In this document: in pieces, positions 1 to 7,550 of the stretch
Layout of the letters: each line of letters begins with the position of its first letter
Position numbering within the stretch: the first letter of the stretch is position 1
NCBI GenBank assembly: GCA_038234815.1
Contig: JBBQSU010000087.1
Coordinates: 1 to 16,266, forward strand
Reading direction: 5' to 3'
DNA from: JBBQSU01 sp038234815
Lineage (GTDB): Bacteria; Planctomycetota; Phycisphaerae; Tepidisphaerales; Tepidisphaeraceae
DNA length: 16,266 nt
Made by a program: the position numbers and the translations under genes
The notes under the pieces: generated by a model
Databases searched by the model: none
What the model was told of the DNA's origin: nothing
The model's input: the letters and a program-made list of their open reading frames with translations, nothing else

Positions 1-219
1 ACGTTCCGCCAGCAGCCGCTTGAGCCGCGCATTCTCCTTTTCCAATTCACGCGCCCGCTTCACGTCCGGCTCGCTCATGCAGCCGAATTTTCGTTTCCAG
101 ACATAAAACGAGTTCGCGCTGAACCCATGCTCTCGGGCCAACTGTTCGATGGTCCTGGTTTTCAATTCGGCTTCTCGCAGGAAACCGACGATCTGCTCAT
201 CAGTAAATCGCTTCTTCAT
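1..219 (-). CDS. IS3-family transposase OrfA, partial (runs off left edge)
   Basis: The minus-strand reading frame from ATG at 219 gives 73 residues to the window edge and begins MKKRFTDEQIVGFLREAE. The first 55 or so residues form the usual HTH_Tnp_1 helix-turn-helix (EQLAREHGFS, then NSFYVWKRKFG). From about residue 55 a leucine-zipper-like stretch follows (ARELEKENARLKRLLAER), as in IS3/IS911 OrfA, where it mediates multimerisation. OrfA binds the IS ends, and in complete elements it is joined to the DDE-domain OrfB by a -1 frameshift. The expected frameshift and catalytic part lie to the left of the window. No internal stop is seen, so this portion looks intact. The start follows a hairpin that may hide its ribosome binding site. 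Confidence 0.85.
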   Translation of the reverse strand, partial: MKKRFTDEQIVGFLREAELKTRTIEQLAREHGFSANSFYVWKRKFGCMSEPDVKRARELEKENARLKRLLAER

Positions 220-223
220 CAAT

Positions 224-238
224 GGGCCTTTCAGGCCC
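224..238 (-). promoter_or_regulatory. Hairpin covering the orfA ribosome-binding region
   Basis: A perfect 6-bp inverted repeat, GGGCCT-N3-AGGCCC, ends 4 bases before the orfA ATG. On the orfA transcript the only purine-rich Shine-Dalgarno-like bases (GAAAGG) fall in the loop and 3' arm. Folding would sequester them. The structure is seen directly; the regulatory role is inference. Confidence 0.4.
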
Positions 239-377
239 GACATCCTAATCTTCAGAACAGGGACATTTTAGGGGTACAGGACAGGGTGACACCGCGAGAT
301 AGACAGAAGAAACATGGGCCCCCTTACGTTGCCCCGGCATTTTATCGCCATTCGGTTGTGCCGGTTATCGCAAGAGC

Positions 378-1160
378 CTACAAGTCGATTCCGTGCATCT
401 TCTTGTATTGGTTGCAGAACACCTGCCCAAACTCTGGCGGAACGGAAATGCGTCTTCTGCCTAACGTCAGCGTGTCGTGTGTGTTCGCTTCGTCAATCAT
501 CTCCCTTAGGTTGGCGAGCAACATGCCTTCGATGACAAGCACCTGATCACACATCCGAAAAGTTAGCTTCTGATGATCTGGCCTACCGGAAATCTTCAAA
601 CAGCACTCCGTACCTTCTGGCGTATTGAAGCAAATAATGACTTTCCGAGGGTCCGGAACCACTTGCCCGGCTATTCTATCCTCGAAGAGCGACAGCAATC
701 GGGCAGCTTGCCTGGGATCTTTGATGCGCCAGAGGTCAAGGAACCTGAGCTTGTCCTTGGCGGATCTCCGTAGGACTGCTTTCAATTCTTCAGCCTTGAT
801 GTAATCGCAGAACTCGTGCTGACTGCATACTAGGACTGACCGGAAATTGTCGACATCACCGTGGTCAACAACCAGATGCTTTCCTGTCCTTGGCTCGAAG
901 CCCTTTCCGTTAACAATTGCCTTCGCAAAGATGGCTCCTGTTCCTGGCCGGCTTTCGTGCTGCTTTGAATGCTTGCCATCAATCAAGGTAACTGGAGACT
1001 TCGACTTCTTCCGCCGTTCTCGGAAGAAGATAATGTCGCCCGGCTTTGGGACCGACTTAACCTCTTCGGCGGTCCGCCTTTGATAGATGTTGAGAAGCCG
1101 GGTCATGTTCCGGCACTCAAGGGGATGAGCGTGGTGGGTCGTGATCCAGCAATCAGGCAT
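378..1160 (-). CDS. Hypothetical protein, unknown function (260 aa)
   Basis: I do not recognise this family. The frame is open for 260 residues on the minus strand. The N-terminal third is basic (residues 40-60, FRERRKKSKS), followed by a mixed alpha/beta-looking region with several cysteines and histidines. No transmembrane segment, signal peptide or known catalytic motif is evident. The first 18 residues are rich in H, C and T and look less native, and the in-frame ATG at 1106 (MTRLLNIYQRR) may be the true start. Neither start has a good Shine-Dalgarno sequence. A TAGAAT hexamer on the minus strand (1172-1167) could be a -10 box, which would put transcription initiation close to the first ATG. 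The gene sits alone between an IS end and a repeat-rich stretch, and its GC seems lower than that of the core genes, so recent acquisition is plausible. Confidence 0.55.
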   Translation of the reverse strand: MPDCWITTHHAHPLECRNMTRLLNIYQRRTAEEVKSVPKPGDIIFFRERRKKSKSPVTLIDGKHSKQHESRPGTGAIFAKAIVNGKGFEPRTGKHLVVDHGDVDNFRSVLVCSQHEFCDYIKAEELKAVLRRSAKDKLRFLDLWRIKDPRQAARLLSLFEDRIAGQVVPDPRKVIICFNTPEGTECCLKISGRPDHQKLTFRMCDQVLVIEGMLLANLREMIDEANTHDTLTLGRRRISVPPEFGQVFCNQYKKMHGIDL

Positions 1161-1330
1161 TCTGTAATTCTACCGTCCTCAACAGGCGAGTCGACCTTTG
1201 GTGTCGGTTTGGCATCCCGCTTCGGTGAAAATCACACCTCGTCCATGCCACACCTCTCGCCGACGTGAATTGAGCGTAGAGTTTCAGGAACTGCAGGTGG
1301 ACGGCGATTTTGTAGGGCTCGCGAGATGTT

Positions 1331-1360
1331 GGTGCGCTTTTTGGCGCCAATTTGCGCACC
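1331..1360. promoter_or_regulatory. 30-bp composite palindrome (possible operator or recombination site)
   Basis: The arrangement is GGTGCGC, 3 bases, TTGGCGCCAA, 3 bases, GCGCACC. The outer 7-bp arms and the central 10-bp palindrome share one exact dyad axis, and only the two TTT spacers break the symmetry. This is typical of a site bound by a symmetric protein dimer or tetramer. It lies about 170 bp upstream of the leftward orphan gene. No binding protein can be assigned from sequence alone. Confidence 0.5.
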
Positions 1361-1473
1361 ACGTTTTTGGGCATTTTAAAAATATTCAAAAATTTTAAGT
1401 GCTTGTTTAGTAAGGAGTTATCATTTTTTCCCACCCGAAATTTAGGTGAATTCGCGTCAATTTGCGCACCACG
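1348..1473. repeat. 16-bp direct repeat pair (half-site of the palindrome)
   Basis: CAATTTGCGCACCACG occurs at 1348-1363, forming the right half of the 30-bp palindrome plus 3 bases. It recurs perfectly at 1458-1473, with a 110-bp offset. The DNA between the copies is AT-rich. Repeated half-sites around an AT-rich core resemble operator clusters or replication/recombination site arrays. The function is unknown. Confidence 0.6.
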
Positions 1474-1610
1474 GGACCATAGGGTAGAGGGCTATATTTA
1501 TGACGAACAGACAATTGATTGGCTCGACTTCGCTATTACCCGCTGGGCAAGCCGTGTGCGGCTATGCCGCGGGGTTATTGGTCGGTGTTGGATCCGGGCT
1601 GGGGCGATGG

Positions 1611-1800
1611 TCCGGCGGAGGTGGAGATACAGGTGGGATGAGGCCGTGCGCGCCGCGGGCGATCTCGAGTTCTGTATCGCCGCGCCAATCAGCCGGCGAA
1701 GCGGGACCTACAGGAAGGATGAGGCAAAATGTGTCGACGGTGAGCGTGACTTCTGTATCGCCGCGCCAATCGTCCGGAGAAGTCGCACCTACACTGGCGG
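1611..1800. repeat. 81-bp degenerate tandem repeat, about 2.3 copies
   Basis: TTCTGTATCGCCGCGCCAATC is found exactly at 1670-1690 and 1751-1771, an offset of 81 bp. The flanking motifs keep the same offset: CCGGCG at 1612 and 1693, and GATGAGGC at 1638 and 1719. A third, partial copy therefore lies on the left. The period equals 27 codons. In the minus-strand frame it reads as a repeated SP(D/A)DWRGDTE motif, and in the plus frame as SVSPRQS(A/S)GE. Several frames stay open through it, so I treat it as a repeat element rather than a gene. Confidence 0.6.
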
Positions 1801-1877
1801 GTTTGGAACGGTCGAAAATGTTGGACCCCGATTTCATGGTTTTGAAGGCCCTCGGAATGGGAAAAGGATCCAAAGGG

Positions 1878-1922
1878 ACCTCTTTGGGACCCCCTTTGGA
1901 CCCCATTTTGACCCTCTTTTGG
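1878..1922. repeat. 11-bp tandem repeat, four units
   Basis: The successive units ACCTCTTTGGG, ACCCCCTTTGG, ACCCCATTTTG and ACCCTCTTTTGG run without interruption. The ~11-bp period, close to one helical turn, with alternating C-runs and T-runs suggests phased curvature or a slippage-generated repeat. No coding role is supported. Confidence 0.55.
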
Positions 1923-2163
1923 ATCGGAGTAATTTTCATAAAATATTATGTGACAATGGTTTATGAGAATTGTTTCGGGGAGATCGATCTTTTCGCCTTC
2001 GGACAAGTGTCTCTCAAGACGTTGCAGGCGGGCGGAGGCGGCTGGATGCGGCGCGATCGGAGCAGGTGTTCTGGGAGCAGTATGGAGTCGCCGTTACGAG
2101 CGAGATCCCTTTCGAAAAGCAGTCAGCTCGCGAATGGCGTGGGACATTTGGCGGGGAGCGCAC

Positions 2164-2191
2164 TTGACAAGATTTGCCGCATCAATAGACT
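2164..2191 (+). promoter_or_regulatory. Promoter for rplM-rpsI
   Basis: A perfect -35 hexamer TTGACA (2164-2169) is followed after 16 bp by TAGACT (2186-2191, 4 of 6 matches to the -10 consensus). The predicted transcription start near 2198 leaves a leader of about 85 nt before the rplM ATG. A good ribosome binding site (GAAGGA) lies at 2271-2276. The position directly ahead of the ribosomal protein operon supports the call. Confidence 0.65.
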
Positions 2192-2283
2192 CTCCCTTCC
2201 CACTTTTCAGGCGAGCGAACCTCCGGGTTGGCTGGTTTGAGGGGACTTTTGTCTGTTTATCGGAACGCTTGAAGGAATTTCTC

Positions 2284-2715
2284 ATGAGTACCTACATGGC
2301 AAAGCCCGGCGAAGTGACGGCCAACTGGCACGTCGTGGACGCGACCGGACTGGTCCTGGGACGACTGGCGTCGAAAGTCGCGGTCATCCTGCAGGGCAAA
2401 CACAAGCCGACATACACCCGCAACGTGGACACCGGCGATTTCGTCATCGTGCTGAATGCCGAAAAAATCCGCGTGACCGGCAAGAAGGCGGACGTGATTC
2501 AGTACGACACCTATTCCCGGCATCCGGGCGGGCGTCATCTGTATTCGTATAAGACGATGAACGAGTTGCACCCGGAAAAGGTGGTGGAACTAGCCATCCG
2601 CAGGATGCTCCCGAAAAGCTCGCTGGGCCGCAACATGCTTGGCAAGCTGAAGATCTATAAAGGGAATGAGCATCCGCATCAGGCGCAGCAACCGCAGCAA
2701 TTGAAGATCGCATAA
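2284..2715 (+). CDS. rplM: 50S ribosomal protein L13
   Basis: L13 is an early-assembly protein of the large ribosomal subunit that binds 23S rRNA. The 143-residue product has the hallmark features: WHVVDATGLVLGRLASKVA near the N-terminus, LQGKHKPTYTRNVDTGDFV, VTGKKADVIQYDTYSRHPGG, and the C-terminal RMLPKSSLGRNML followed by KIYKGNEHPHQAQQP. Its length matches the family. The ATG at 2284 is preceded by GAAGGA at 7-nt spacing; the frame stays open upstream, but that part has no homology to L13. An alternative ATG sits four codons in. It is followed 16 bp later by rpsI, the common bacterial rplM-rpsI pair. A consensus-like promoter lies at 2164-2191. Confidence 0.97.
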   Translation: MSTYMAKPGEVTANWHVVDATGLVLGRLASKVAVILQGKHKPTYTRNVDTGDFVIVLNAEKIRVTGKKADVIQYDTYSRHPGGRHLYSYKTMNELHPEKVVELAIRRMLPKSSLGRNMLGKLKIYKGNEHPHQAQQPQQLKIA

Positions 2716-2731
2716 TCTGAAGGATTTTGAC

Positions 2732-3169
2732 ATGGCAGAGACCGCAACCCCCGAAACCGAAACGACTGAAAAAAAGGCCAAGCCCAGTTACATCTGGGGC
2801 GTGGGGCGTCGCAAGTCGGCAGTGGCCCGCGTGCGCATCGCGCCGGGGTCGGGCAAGATCGACATCAACGGCAAGACGCTTAACGACTATCTGACCAACG
2901 AGCGTGACCGCAAGGCCATCTTCGGCCCGCTCGAAGTCACCAGCACCGGTGGCAAGATGGACATCTGGGTAAATGCCAAGGGTGGCGGGCCATCGGGCCA
3001 GTGTGGCGCGATCGTCATGGGGTTGGGACGCGCCCTGGCGAAGCTGGATGAAGCCCATGAGGTTCCGCTACGCAATGCCGGCTTTCTCACCCGGGACAGC
3101 CGCATGAAGGAACGTAAGAAGTACGGCCAGCGTGGCGCTCGCCGGCGCTTCCAGTTCTCTAAGCGATAA
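2732..3169 (+). CDS. rpsI: 30S ribosomal protein S9
   Basis: S9 is a small-subunit protein whose basic C-terminal tail reaches the P-site tRNA. The 145-residue product has an acidic/threonine-rich N-terminal extension (residues 1-18). The S9 core follows: GVGRRKSAVARVRIAPGSG, INGKTLNDYLTNERDRKAI, GGGPSGQCGAIVMGLGRAL, and the diagnostic C-terminus LTRDSRMKERKKYGQRGARR...QFSKR. The conserved terminal Lys-Arg is present. It is co-transcribed with rplM (16-bp gap, with GAAGGA ahead of the ATG) and ends just before a hairpin terminator. Confidence 0.97.
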   Translation: MAETATPETETTEKKAKPSYIWGVGRRKSAVARVRIAPGSGKIDINGKTLNDYLTNERDRKAIFGPLEVTSTGGKMDIWVNAKGGGPSGQCGAIVMGLGRALAKLDEAHEVPLRNAGFLTRDSRMKERKKYGQRGARRRFQFSKR

Positions 3170-3202
3170 AATTCGGCATGGGCCGATCGACGCAGGACCG
3201 CA

Positions 3203-3236
3203 AAAAAGCCCGGCTCATTTGGAGATCGGGCTTTTT
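3203..3236. terminator. Bidirectional rho-independent terminator (rpsI / M16 peptidase)
   Basis: The inverted repeat AAAAAGCCCG (3203-3212) and CGGGCTTTTT (3227-3236) encloses a 14-nt loop. The stem ends in a T-run on either strand. It lies between the convergent rpsI and the M16 peptidase gene and can serve both. Confidence 0.8.
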
Positions 3237-3275
3237 GCTGCAATAGGGCTGCGATATCCCGGGGCAGGTCGGGGT

Positions 3276-6089
3276 TTATTTCATCATCTCCGACCCCTGT
3301 GTGGTGGCACCGGGGCGCTTGGCGGGCATGGGAATGATTTCCACCGCGCCGAGTTTCGAGAGTTGGTCCTTCACTTTTTCCGCAGGCGCGACGACGACTA
3401 TATTGAAAGTTTCGTCCTTGACGTATTGATTCATCACCTGGCGGACCTGGCTGGCGGTCACCTGGCCGATCCTGGCGGGCAGTTTGTCGTAATAGTCGGC
3501 CGGGTAGCCGTTAAGCAGCGCCTCCACCCGCCGCCAGGCTTGCTGTTCGATGGTTTGGGTTTCCATGACCAGCGAGCCGGCAACGCGGGTTTTTGCGGAC
3601 GAAAGCTCATCGGCGGTTACGTCGGCGGATCGGAGGTCTTCAAACACTTTGAACATGGCCTGGATCGTGTCTGCGGTGGTATCGAAGGCTGTTTCGGTGA
3701 AGCCGGAAAACTGCCCCGCGTGCCGGCCCGGCTGAAAATAGGCCGCGATGCCGTAGACATATCCCTTCTCGGCGCGGACGTATTTTCCCAGGCGAGATTC
3801 AATCCCCGCAGATAGGATTTGCCCCGCGACCGATCCGGCGAACCGCTCGTCATTGCGGTTGTCATAAGCGCGCAGGCCGACGCGCAACACCGACTGTTTT
3901 CCCGCAGGATTGTCCACCAGCACAATCTGCCGGGAGCCAGCCGGGGGAAGGGTGTAATCGACGCTCGGCAAATCGCCACCGGCCCAATCGGCCAGCAGCG
4001 TTTCGGCCAGTTGCCGCCCGCGATCGGGGTCGATATCGCCAGCCAGCATCAGCACGGCGTCGGTGGGCTTGTAGATCGACTTGTAAAAGTTCCCGATGTC
4101 TTCAAGGGTGATGCCCGCGAAAGATTCGGGCGTGATCTGTCGCCCGAGGGGGGTTTGGCCGAAAAGCTGCCGGGCCAGTTCATGCGTCGCCACAGTACTG
4201 GGATTTTCGCGGGCGACGATCAGTTGGCTGATGGTCTGGTTCTTCAGTTTATCGAAATCGTCGGCAGGGAAGGTTGGCTGCAACAGTATCTGCTTCAACC
4301 GTGTGAAGGCATGATCGGTTTGGTCGGTCATGCACGAACCGGACAGGCGCGTGTAATCCCCGCCGTCGCCGACTTCAATCGAAATGGCCCGCGATTCGAG
4401 GTCTTCGTTCAGTTGGTCGTACGGCAGATTGACCGATCCGCGGCGCAGCAGGCTGGCGGTGGCCTGGCCAAGACCTTCTTTGCCCACAGGATCGAGGTGC
4501 GATCCGCGACGGAGGGTCAGGTTCCAATTGACCAGGGGCAGTCGGTGATCGGTCATGACAATCACTCGCACGCCATGGACATTGGTTTCGACACCTTTCT
4601 TAAACTCCGCAGTTGCGCCTTGGCTGGTCCGGGGGGGCTGCTGGGGATAACCGGCAGGGAATTCGACATGGCGCGGTTCTACGGAGCTTTCACTGGTGGT
4701 GACCGGGGCTTTGGCCAGTTCGCTGGTCTTGGCCGCAGCCGCCTGGCGGGTCGCAGCGCCGAGCGGATCAGGTGCCACTTCCATAATGGTCGCATGATCA
4801 GGATCGAGATATTTGCGCGCGACGGCGTTCACATCGGCGATGCTCAGCGCATTCAGACGCGTCCATTCTTCGTTCACTCTTCCGGCGTTACCGGTGAACA
4901 ATTCGCTTTCGCCCAATTGCGTGGCTAGGTCCTCGGCGGTTTTGCGACTTTCGACGATTTCCTTGCGCGCCTGGATGCGGGCCTTATCCAGTTCTGCGGG
5001 CGTGATGCCGCCCTTCAACAACTTTTGGAGTTCTTCGATGAAAACTGCTCGCACGTCGTCGGCCTTTTTGCCCGGGAGCATTTTGGCCCGAAGGATGAAC
5101 AGCCCGGAATCCTGCAACCGCCAGGCACCGGCGCTCACGTCGGCGCATAGGGGTTGATCGTTGCTCACCAAACGGCGATCCAGCCGGCTGGTCCGCCCGT
5201 CGCCCAGCAGCGCGCCCACTACCGACAAGGCGTAATAATCGTCCGATCCATACGCGGGCGTGTGCAGTCCCAGCACCACCGCGGGCAGCGGGACGACGCG
5301 TTTGACGATCTCCTGGCGCACCTTCGTCTGCTCCGGCTCGGCGGGGATATCTCGCTGGATGTCGGGACCGGCGGGAATCCATGCGAAATACTTCTCCACC
5401 ATCGCTTGGGTCTTGGCGATATCGATGTCGCCGGCGATCACCAGCACGGCATTATTCGGCACGTAATACTTGTTAAAAAACGCCTGCAGCTCGCTCACCG
5501 GCGCGGCCTTGAGGTGGTCCATGTTGCCGATGGGCGTCCAGCGATAGCTATGCTTTGTAAAAGCCAGACCGAGAAAATCATCGAACAAGGTGCCGTAAGG
5601 GCTGTTCTGCCGGATGCCCCATTCCTTGGCCACGACGTTTCGCTCGGTGTGGTAGATGGCATCGTTGACCTTGAAGCTGGCCATGCGATCGGCTTCAAGA
5701 TAAAGGGCCATTTCCAGATGCTCGGCGGGAAGCGACTCGTGATACGTCGTCTGATCAAAACTCGTAAAGGCGTTGGAATCCCCGCCGACGCTGTTGATGA
5801 GCTTCATGTGTTCTTCCGCGGCGACGTGGGCGCTTCCGCGAAACATCATGTGTTCAAACATGTGGGCAAAGCCCTGGCGGTCGGGCCGCTCGTCACGCGA
5901 GCCGACGTGATAAAGCACACGGACATGCACCACCGGTGCCTGGCGAAGGGGCGCATAGATCACCCGCAGGCCATTGGGGAGCTTTTGCTCAACGAAATCG
6001 ATCTTGGCCGGGGCGGCATCGTCGGCGCGAACGAAGGCCGATGCTAGAAAAACGCCCAGAACCAACCCCACCAGCCGGAACAATTTCAT
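3276..6089 (-). CDS. Two-module M16-family zinc metallopeptidase, exported
   Basis: This is a pitrilysin/insulinase-type (M16) peptidase of 937 residues, processing or degrading peptides outside the cytoplasm. The ATG at 6089 follows GGAG and opens a signal peptide (MKLFRLVGLVLGVFLASAFVRA). An upstream in-frame ATG at 6119 would put polar residues before it and is less likely. The inverted zinc motif HMFEH lies at residues 76-80, and the downstream ligand glutamate is E156 in NVVAKEWG, at the expected 76-residue spacing. The C-terminal half (from about residue 490) is a second M16 tandem module. It begins GVRVIVMTDHRLPLVNW and lacks an HxxEH motif, as expected of the non-catalytic partner in fused, PqqL-like enzymes. 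The gene is convergent with rpsI and divergent from tyrS. The exact substrate is unknown. Confidence 0.93.
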   Translation of the reverse strand: MKLFRLVGLVLGVFLASAFVRADDAAPAKIDFVEQKLPNGLRVIYAPLRQAPVVHVRVLYHVGSRDERPDRQGFAHMFEHMMFRGSAHVAAEEHMKLINSVGGDSNAFTSFDQTTYHESLPAEHLEMALYLEADRMASFKVNDAIYHTERNVVAKEWGIRQNSPYGTLFDDFLGLAFTKHSYRWTPIGNMDHLKAAPVSELQAFFNKYYVPNNAVLVIAGDIDIAKTQAMVEKYFAWIPAGPDIQRDIPAEPEQTKVRQEIVKRVVPLPAVVLGLHTPAYGSDDYYALSVVGALLGDGRTSRLDRRLVSNDQPLCADVSAGAWRLQDSGLFILRAKMLPGKKADDVRAVFIEELQKLLKGGITPAELDKARIQARKEIVESRKTAEDLATQLGESELFTGNAGRVNEEWTRLNALSIADVNAVARKYLDPDHATIMEVAPDPLGAATRQAAAAKTSELAKAPVTTSESSVEPRHVEFPAGYPQQPPRTSQGATAEFKKGVETNVHGVRVIVMTDHRLPLVNWNLTLRRGSHLDPVGKEGLGQATASLLRRGSVNLPYDQLNEDLESRAISIEVGDGGDYTRLSGSCMTDQTDHAFTRLKQILLQPTFPADDFDKLKNQTISQLIVARENPSTVATHELARQLFGQTPLGRQITPESFAGITLEDIGNFYKSIYKPTDAVLMLAGDIDPDRGRQLAETLLADWAGGDLPSVDYTLPPAGSRQIVLVDNPAGKQSVLRVGLRAYDNRNDERFAGSVAGQILSAGIESRLGKYVRAEKGYVYGIAAYFQPGRHAGQFSGFTETAFDTTADTIQAMFKVFEDLRSADVTADELSSAKTRVAGSLVMETQTIEQQAWRRVEALLNGYPADYYDKLPARIGQVTASQVRQVMNQYVKDETFNIVVVAPAEKVKDQLSKLGAVEIIPMPAKRPGATTQGSEMMK

Positions 6090-6331
6090 GGGAACTCCGC
6101 AAGAACAGGAAGTCATCAACGCCGGAATATCTTACGCGCCGGGAGGGCAGAAGTCGCAACAAGCCGAACCTTCCGGGATTGGGCAGGGGGGTGTTGCGCC
6201 CGATCTTTCCGCAATATACAGCCCGGATCATTGGGCATTACGGCATAGCCCAGCCTCGACTTTCTATCCTGGAATTGCCCGACTGGACACCCCTTCGTAC
6301 ACTTGCTCGGCTGATCTTTAAGAAGGAGAGC

Positions 6332-7543
6332 ATGGTGATGACGATTGACGAACAGATCGCGGTTTTATCGCGCCGGTGTGAGCGGATCCTTTCCGATTCG
6401 GACCTGCGGGCCAAGTTGAAGAAGAGTGCTGCGACGGGCAAGCCGCTGCGCATCAAGCTGGGGATGGATCCGACGGCCCCGGACGTGACGCTCGGTCACG
6501 GGGTTCCGCTGCGCGTCATCCGGCAGTTTCAGGAGTGGGGGCACAAAGCCGTATTGATTATCGGGGATTACACGGCGCGCGTGGGCGACCCATCCGGTCG
6601 CAACGCCACCCGCCCGGTGTTGAGCGGGGACGAGATCGATCGCAATGCGCAAACTTATGTCGCCCAGGTCGGCAAAATTTTGCTCACCGATCCCGCGCAT
6701 CTCGAAGTGCGCTTTAACGGTGAATGGCTGGGCAAGATGAACATGATCGATGTCATTAAGTTGCTGGCCATGAAGAGTGTGGCGCAATTGCTTCAGCGGG
6801 AAGATTTCGCCAGGCGGTTTGCCGAGAATGTGGACATACGAATGCACGAGATGTTCTATCCGCTGCTTCAGGGGTGGGATTCGGTGATGATCGACGCCGA
6901 TGTCGAGATGGGCGGCAGCGACCAGCTTTTTAATAATCTCGTGGGCCGGGAGTTTCAAAAGGAGCAGGGCGGGGAGGGGCAGGTGGTGATTGTCACGCCG
7001 CTTTTGGTGGGCACCGATGGCGTGATTAAGATGAGCAAGAGCAAGGGGAACTATATCGGCGTGACCGATCCGCCGGCCGGGCAAGCGGGAATGTTCGGAA
7101 AGATCATGAGCCTGCCCGACCACCTCATGGACAGCTATTACACGCTGCTGACCGACTTGGACCCGAATGATTATCGCCCGCGAATTCAGAGCAATCCGCG
7201 TGATGCGAAGGTAGCGCTGGCCAGGCACATTATCACGTGGCTGCACGACGCAAAATCGGCCGAGGCCGCGGAGGCGGATTTCAACAAGGTGATTGTGGGC
7301 CATGGCGTTCCGGATGAGATGCCGGAATTGAAGGTGGATGGGGGGGCGCAGAAGTTAGCCCCGATCATGGTGCTGGCGGGGCTGGTGTCGTCCAACAGTG
7401 AGGCGATACGCAAGATGAAAGAGGGCGCGGTAAAGATTAACGGGGAAAAAGTGCTGAACCCGGGCCAGGAGTGGACCTTCAGCCAACCGGCGGTGCTGCA
7501 AATGGGCAACCGGAAGTTCGTGCGATTGATCCCGCAGGGATAG
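6332..7543 (+). CDS. tyrS: Tyrosyl-tRNA synthetase
   Basis: This class I aminoacyl-tRNA synthetase charges tRNA-Tyr with tyrosine in the cytoplasm. It is 403 residues, typical length. The Rossmann catalytic domain carries GMDPTAPDVTLGHG at 45-57, a HIGH-box variant reading TLGH. GDYTARVGDPSGRNATRP follows at 79-95 and VEMGGSDQLFNNL at 191-203. The second class I signature is KMSKSKGNY at 233-241. A C-terminal S4-like RNA-binding segment occupies about 345-400 (AIRKMKEGAVKINGEKV). AAGGAG at 6323-6328 precedes three close in-frame starts (ATG 6332, GTG 6335, ATG 6338). The first is listed, although the Shine-Dalgarno spacing suits the later two better. The 240-bp spacer from the divergent peptidase gene shows an 8-bp stem (6139-6146 with 6169-6176) but no recognisable T-box. 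yraN follows after 7 bp. Confidence 0.96.
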   Translation: MVMTIDEQIAVLSRRCERILSDSDLRAKLKKSAATGKPLRIKLGMDPTAPDVTLGHGVPLRVIRQFQEWGHKAVLIIGDYTARVGDPSGRNATRPVLSGDEIDRNAQTYVAQVGKILLTDPAHLEVRFNGEWLGKMNMIDVIKLLAMKSVAQLLQREDFARRFAENVDIRMHEMFYPLLQGWDSVMIDADVEMGGSDQLFNNLVGREFQKEQGGEGQVVIVTPLLVGTDGVIKMSKSKGNYIGVTDPPAGQAGMFGKIMSLPDHLMDSYYTLLTDLDPNDYRPRIQSNPRDAKVALARHIITWLHDAKSAEAAEADFNKVIVGHGVPDEMPELKVDGGAQKLAPIMVLAGLVSSNSEAIRKMKEGAVKINGEKVLNPGQEWTFSQPAVLQMGNRKFVRLIPQG

Positions 7544-7550
7544 GGGCAAA

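Larger units (their letters stand above)
1..291 (-). mobile_element. IS3-family insertion sequence, 5' end only
   Basis: The leftmost bases encode the N-terminus of an IS3-type OrfA on the minus strand. The non-coding DNA upstream of it, up to about position 291, should be the terminal region of the element. Read on the minus strand, a TG at 291-290 (TGTCACCCTG...) could be the element tip, since IS3 ends are usually 5'-TG...CA-3'. The other end and OrfB lie outside the window, so neither the inverted repeat nor the target duplication can be checked. The boundary is therefore approximate. Confidence 0.6.
1161..2163. other. Gene-poor, repeat-bearing stretch
   Basis: About 1 kb between the orphan gene and the rplM promoter has no gene I can support. 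Open frames exist on both strands, but they overlap each other, are proline/glycine/serine-rich, and follow the repeats rather than any protein family. The stretch contains the palindrome at 1331-1360, the half-site repeat at 1458-1473, the 81-bp repeat at 1611-1800 and the 11-bp repeat at 1878-1922, described separately. The subregion 1361-1440 is markedly AT-rich. Confidence 0.6.

Noticed and set aside
1153..1434. Minus-strand 93-aa open frame ahead of the orphan gene
   Set aside because: It runs through the palindrome and AT-rich tract, has no family signal, and its only support is an 8-bp overlap with the next frame.
1500..2240. Plus-strand 246-aa and overlapping minus-strand 125-aa frames
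   Set aside because: Composition is low-complexity and follows the 81-bp and 11-bp repeats. The plus frame also overruns the rplM promoter. Several frames are open together, as expected of GC-rich repeats.
3550..6047. Long plus-strand frames opposite the M16 peptidase gene
   Set aside because: They are antisense shadows of a clearly functional GC-rich gene, with no protein-family features.
6090..6331. T-box riboswitch ahead of tyrS
   Set aside because: Neither the T-box consensus nor an antiterminator/terminator pair can be found; only one 8-bp stem is visible.
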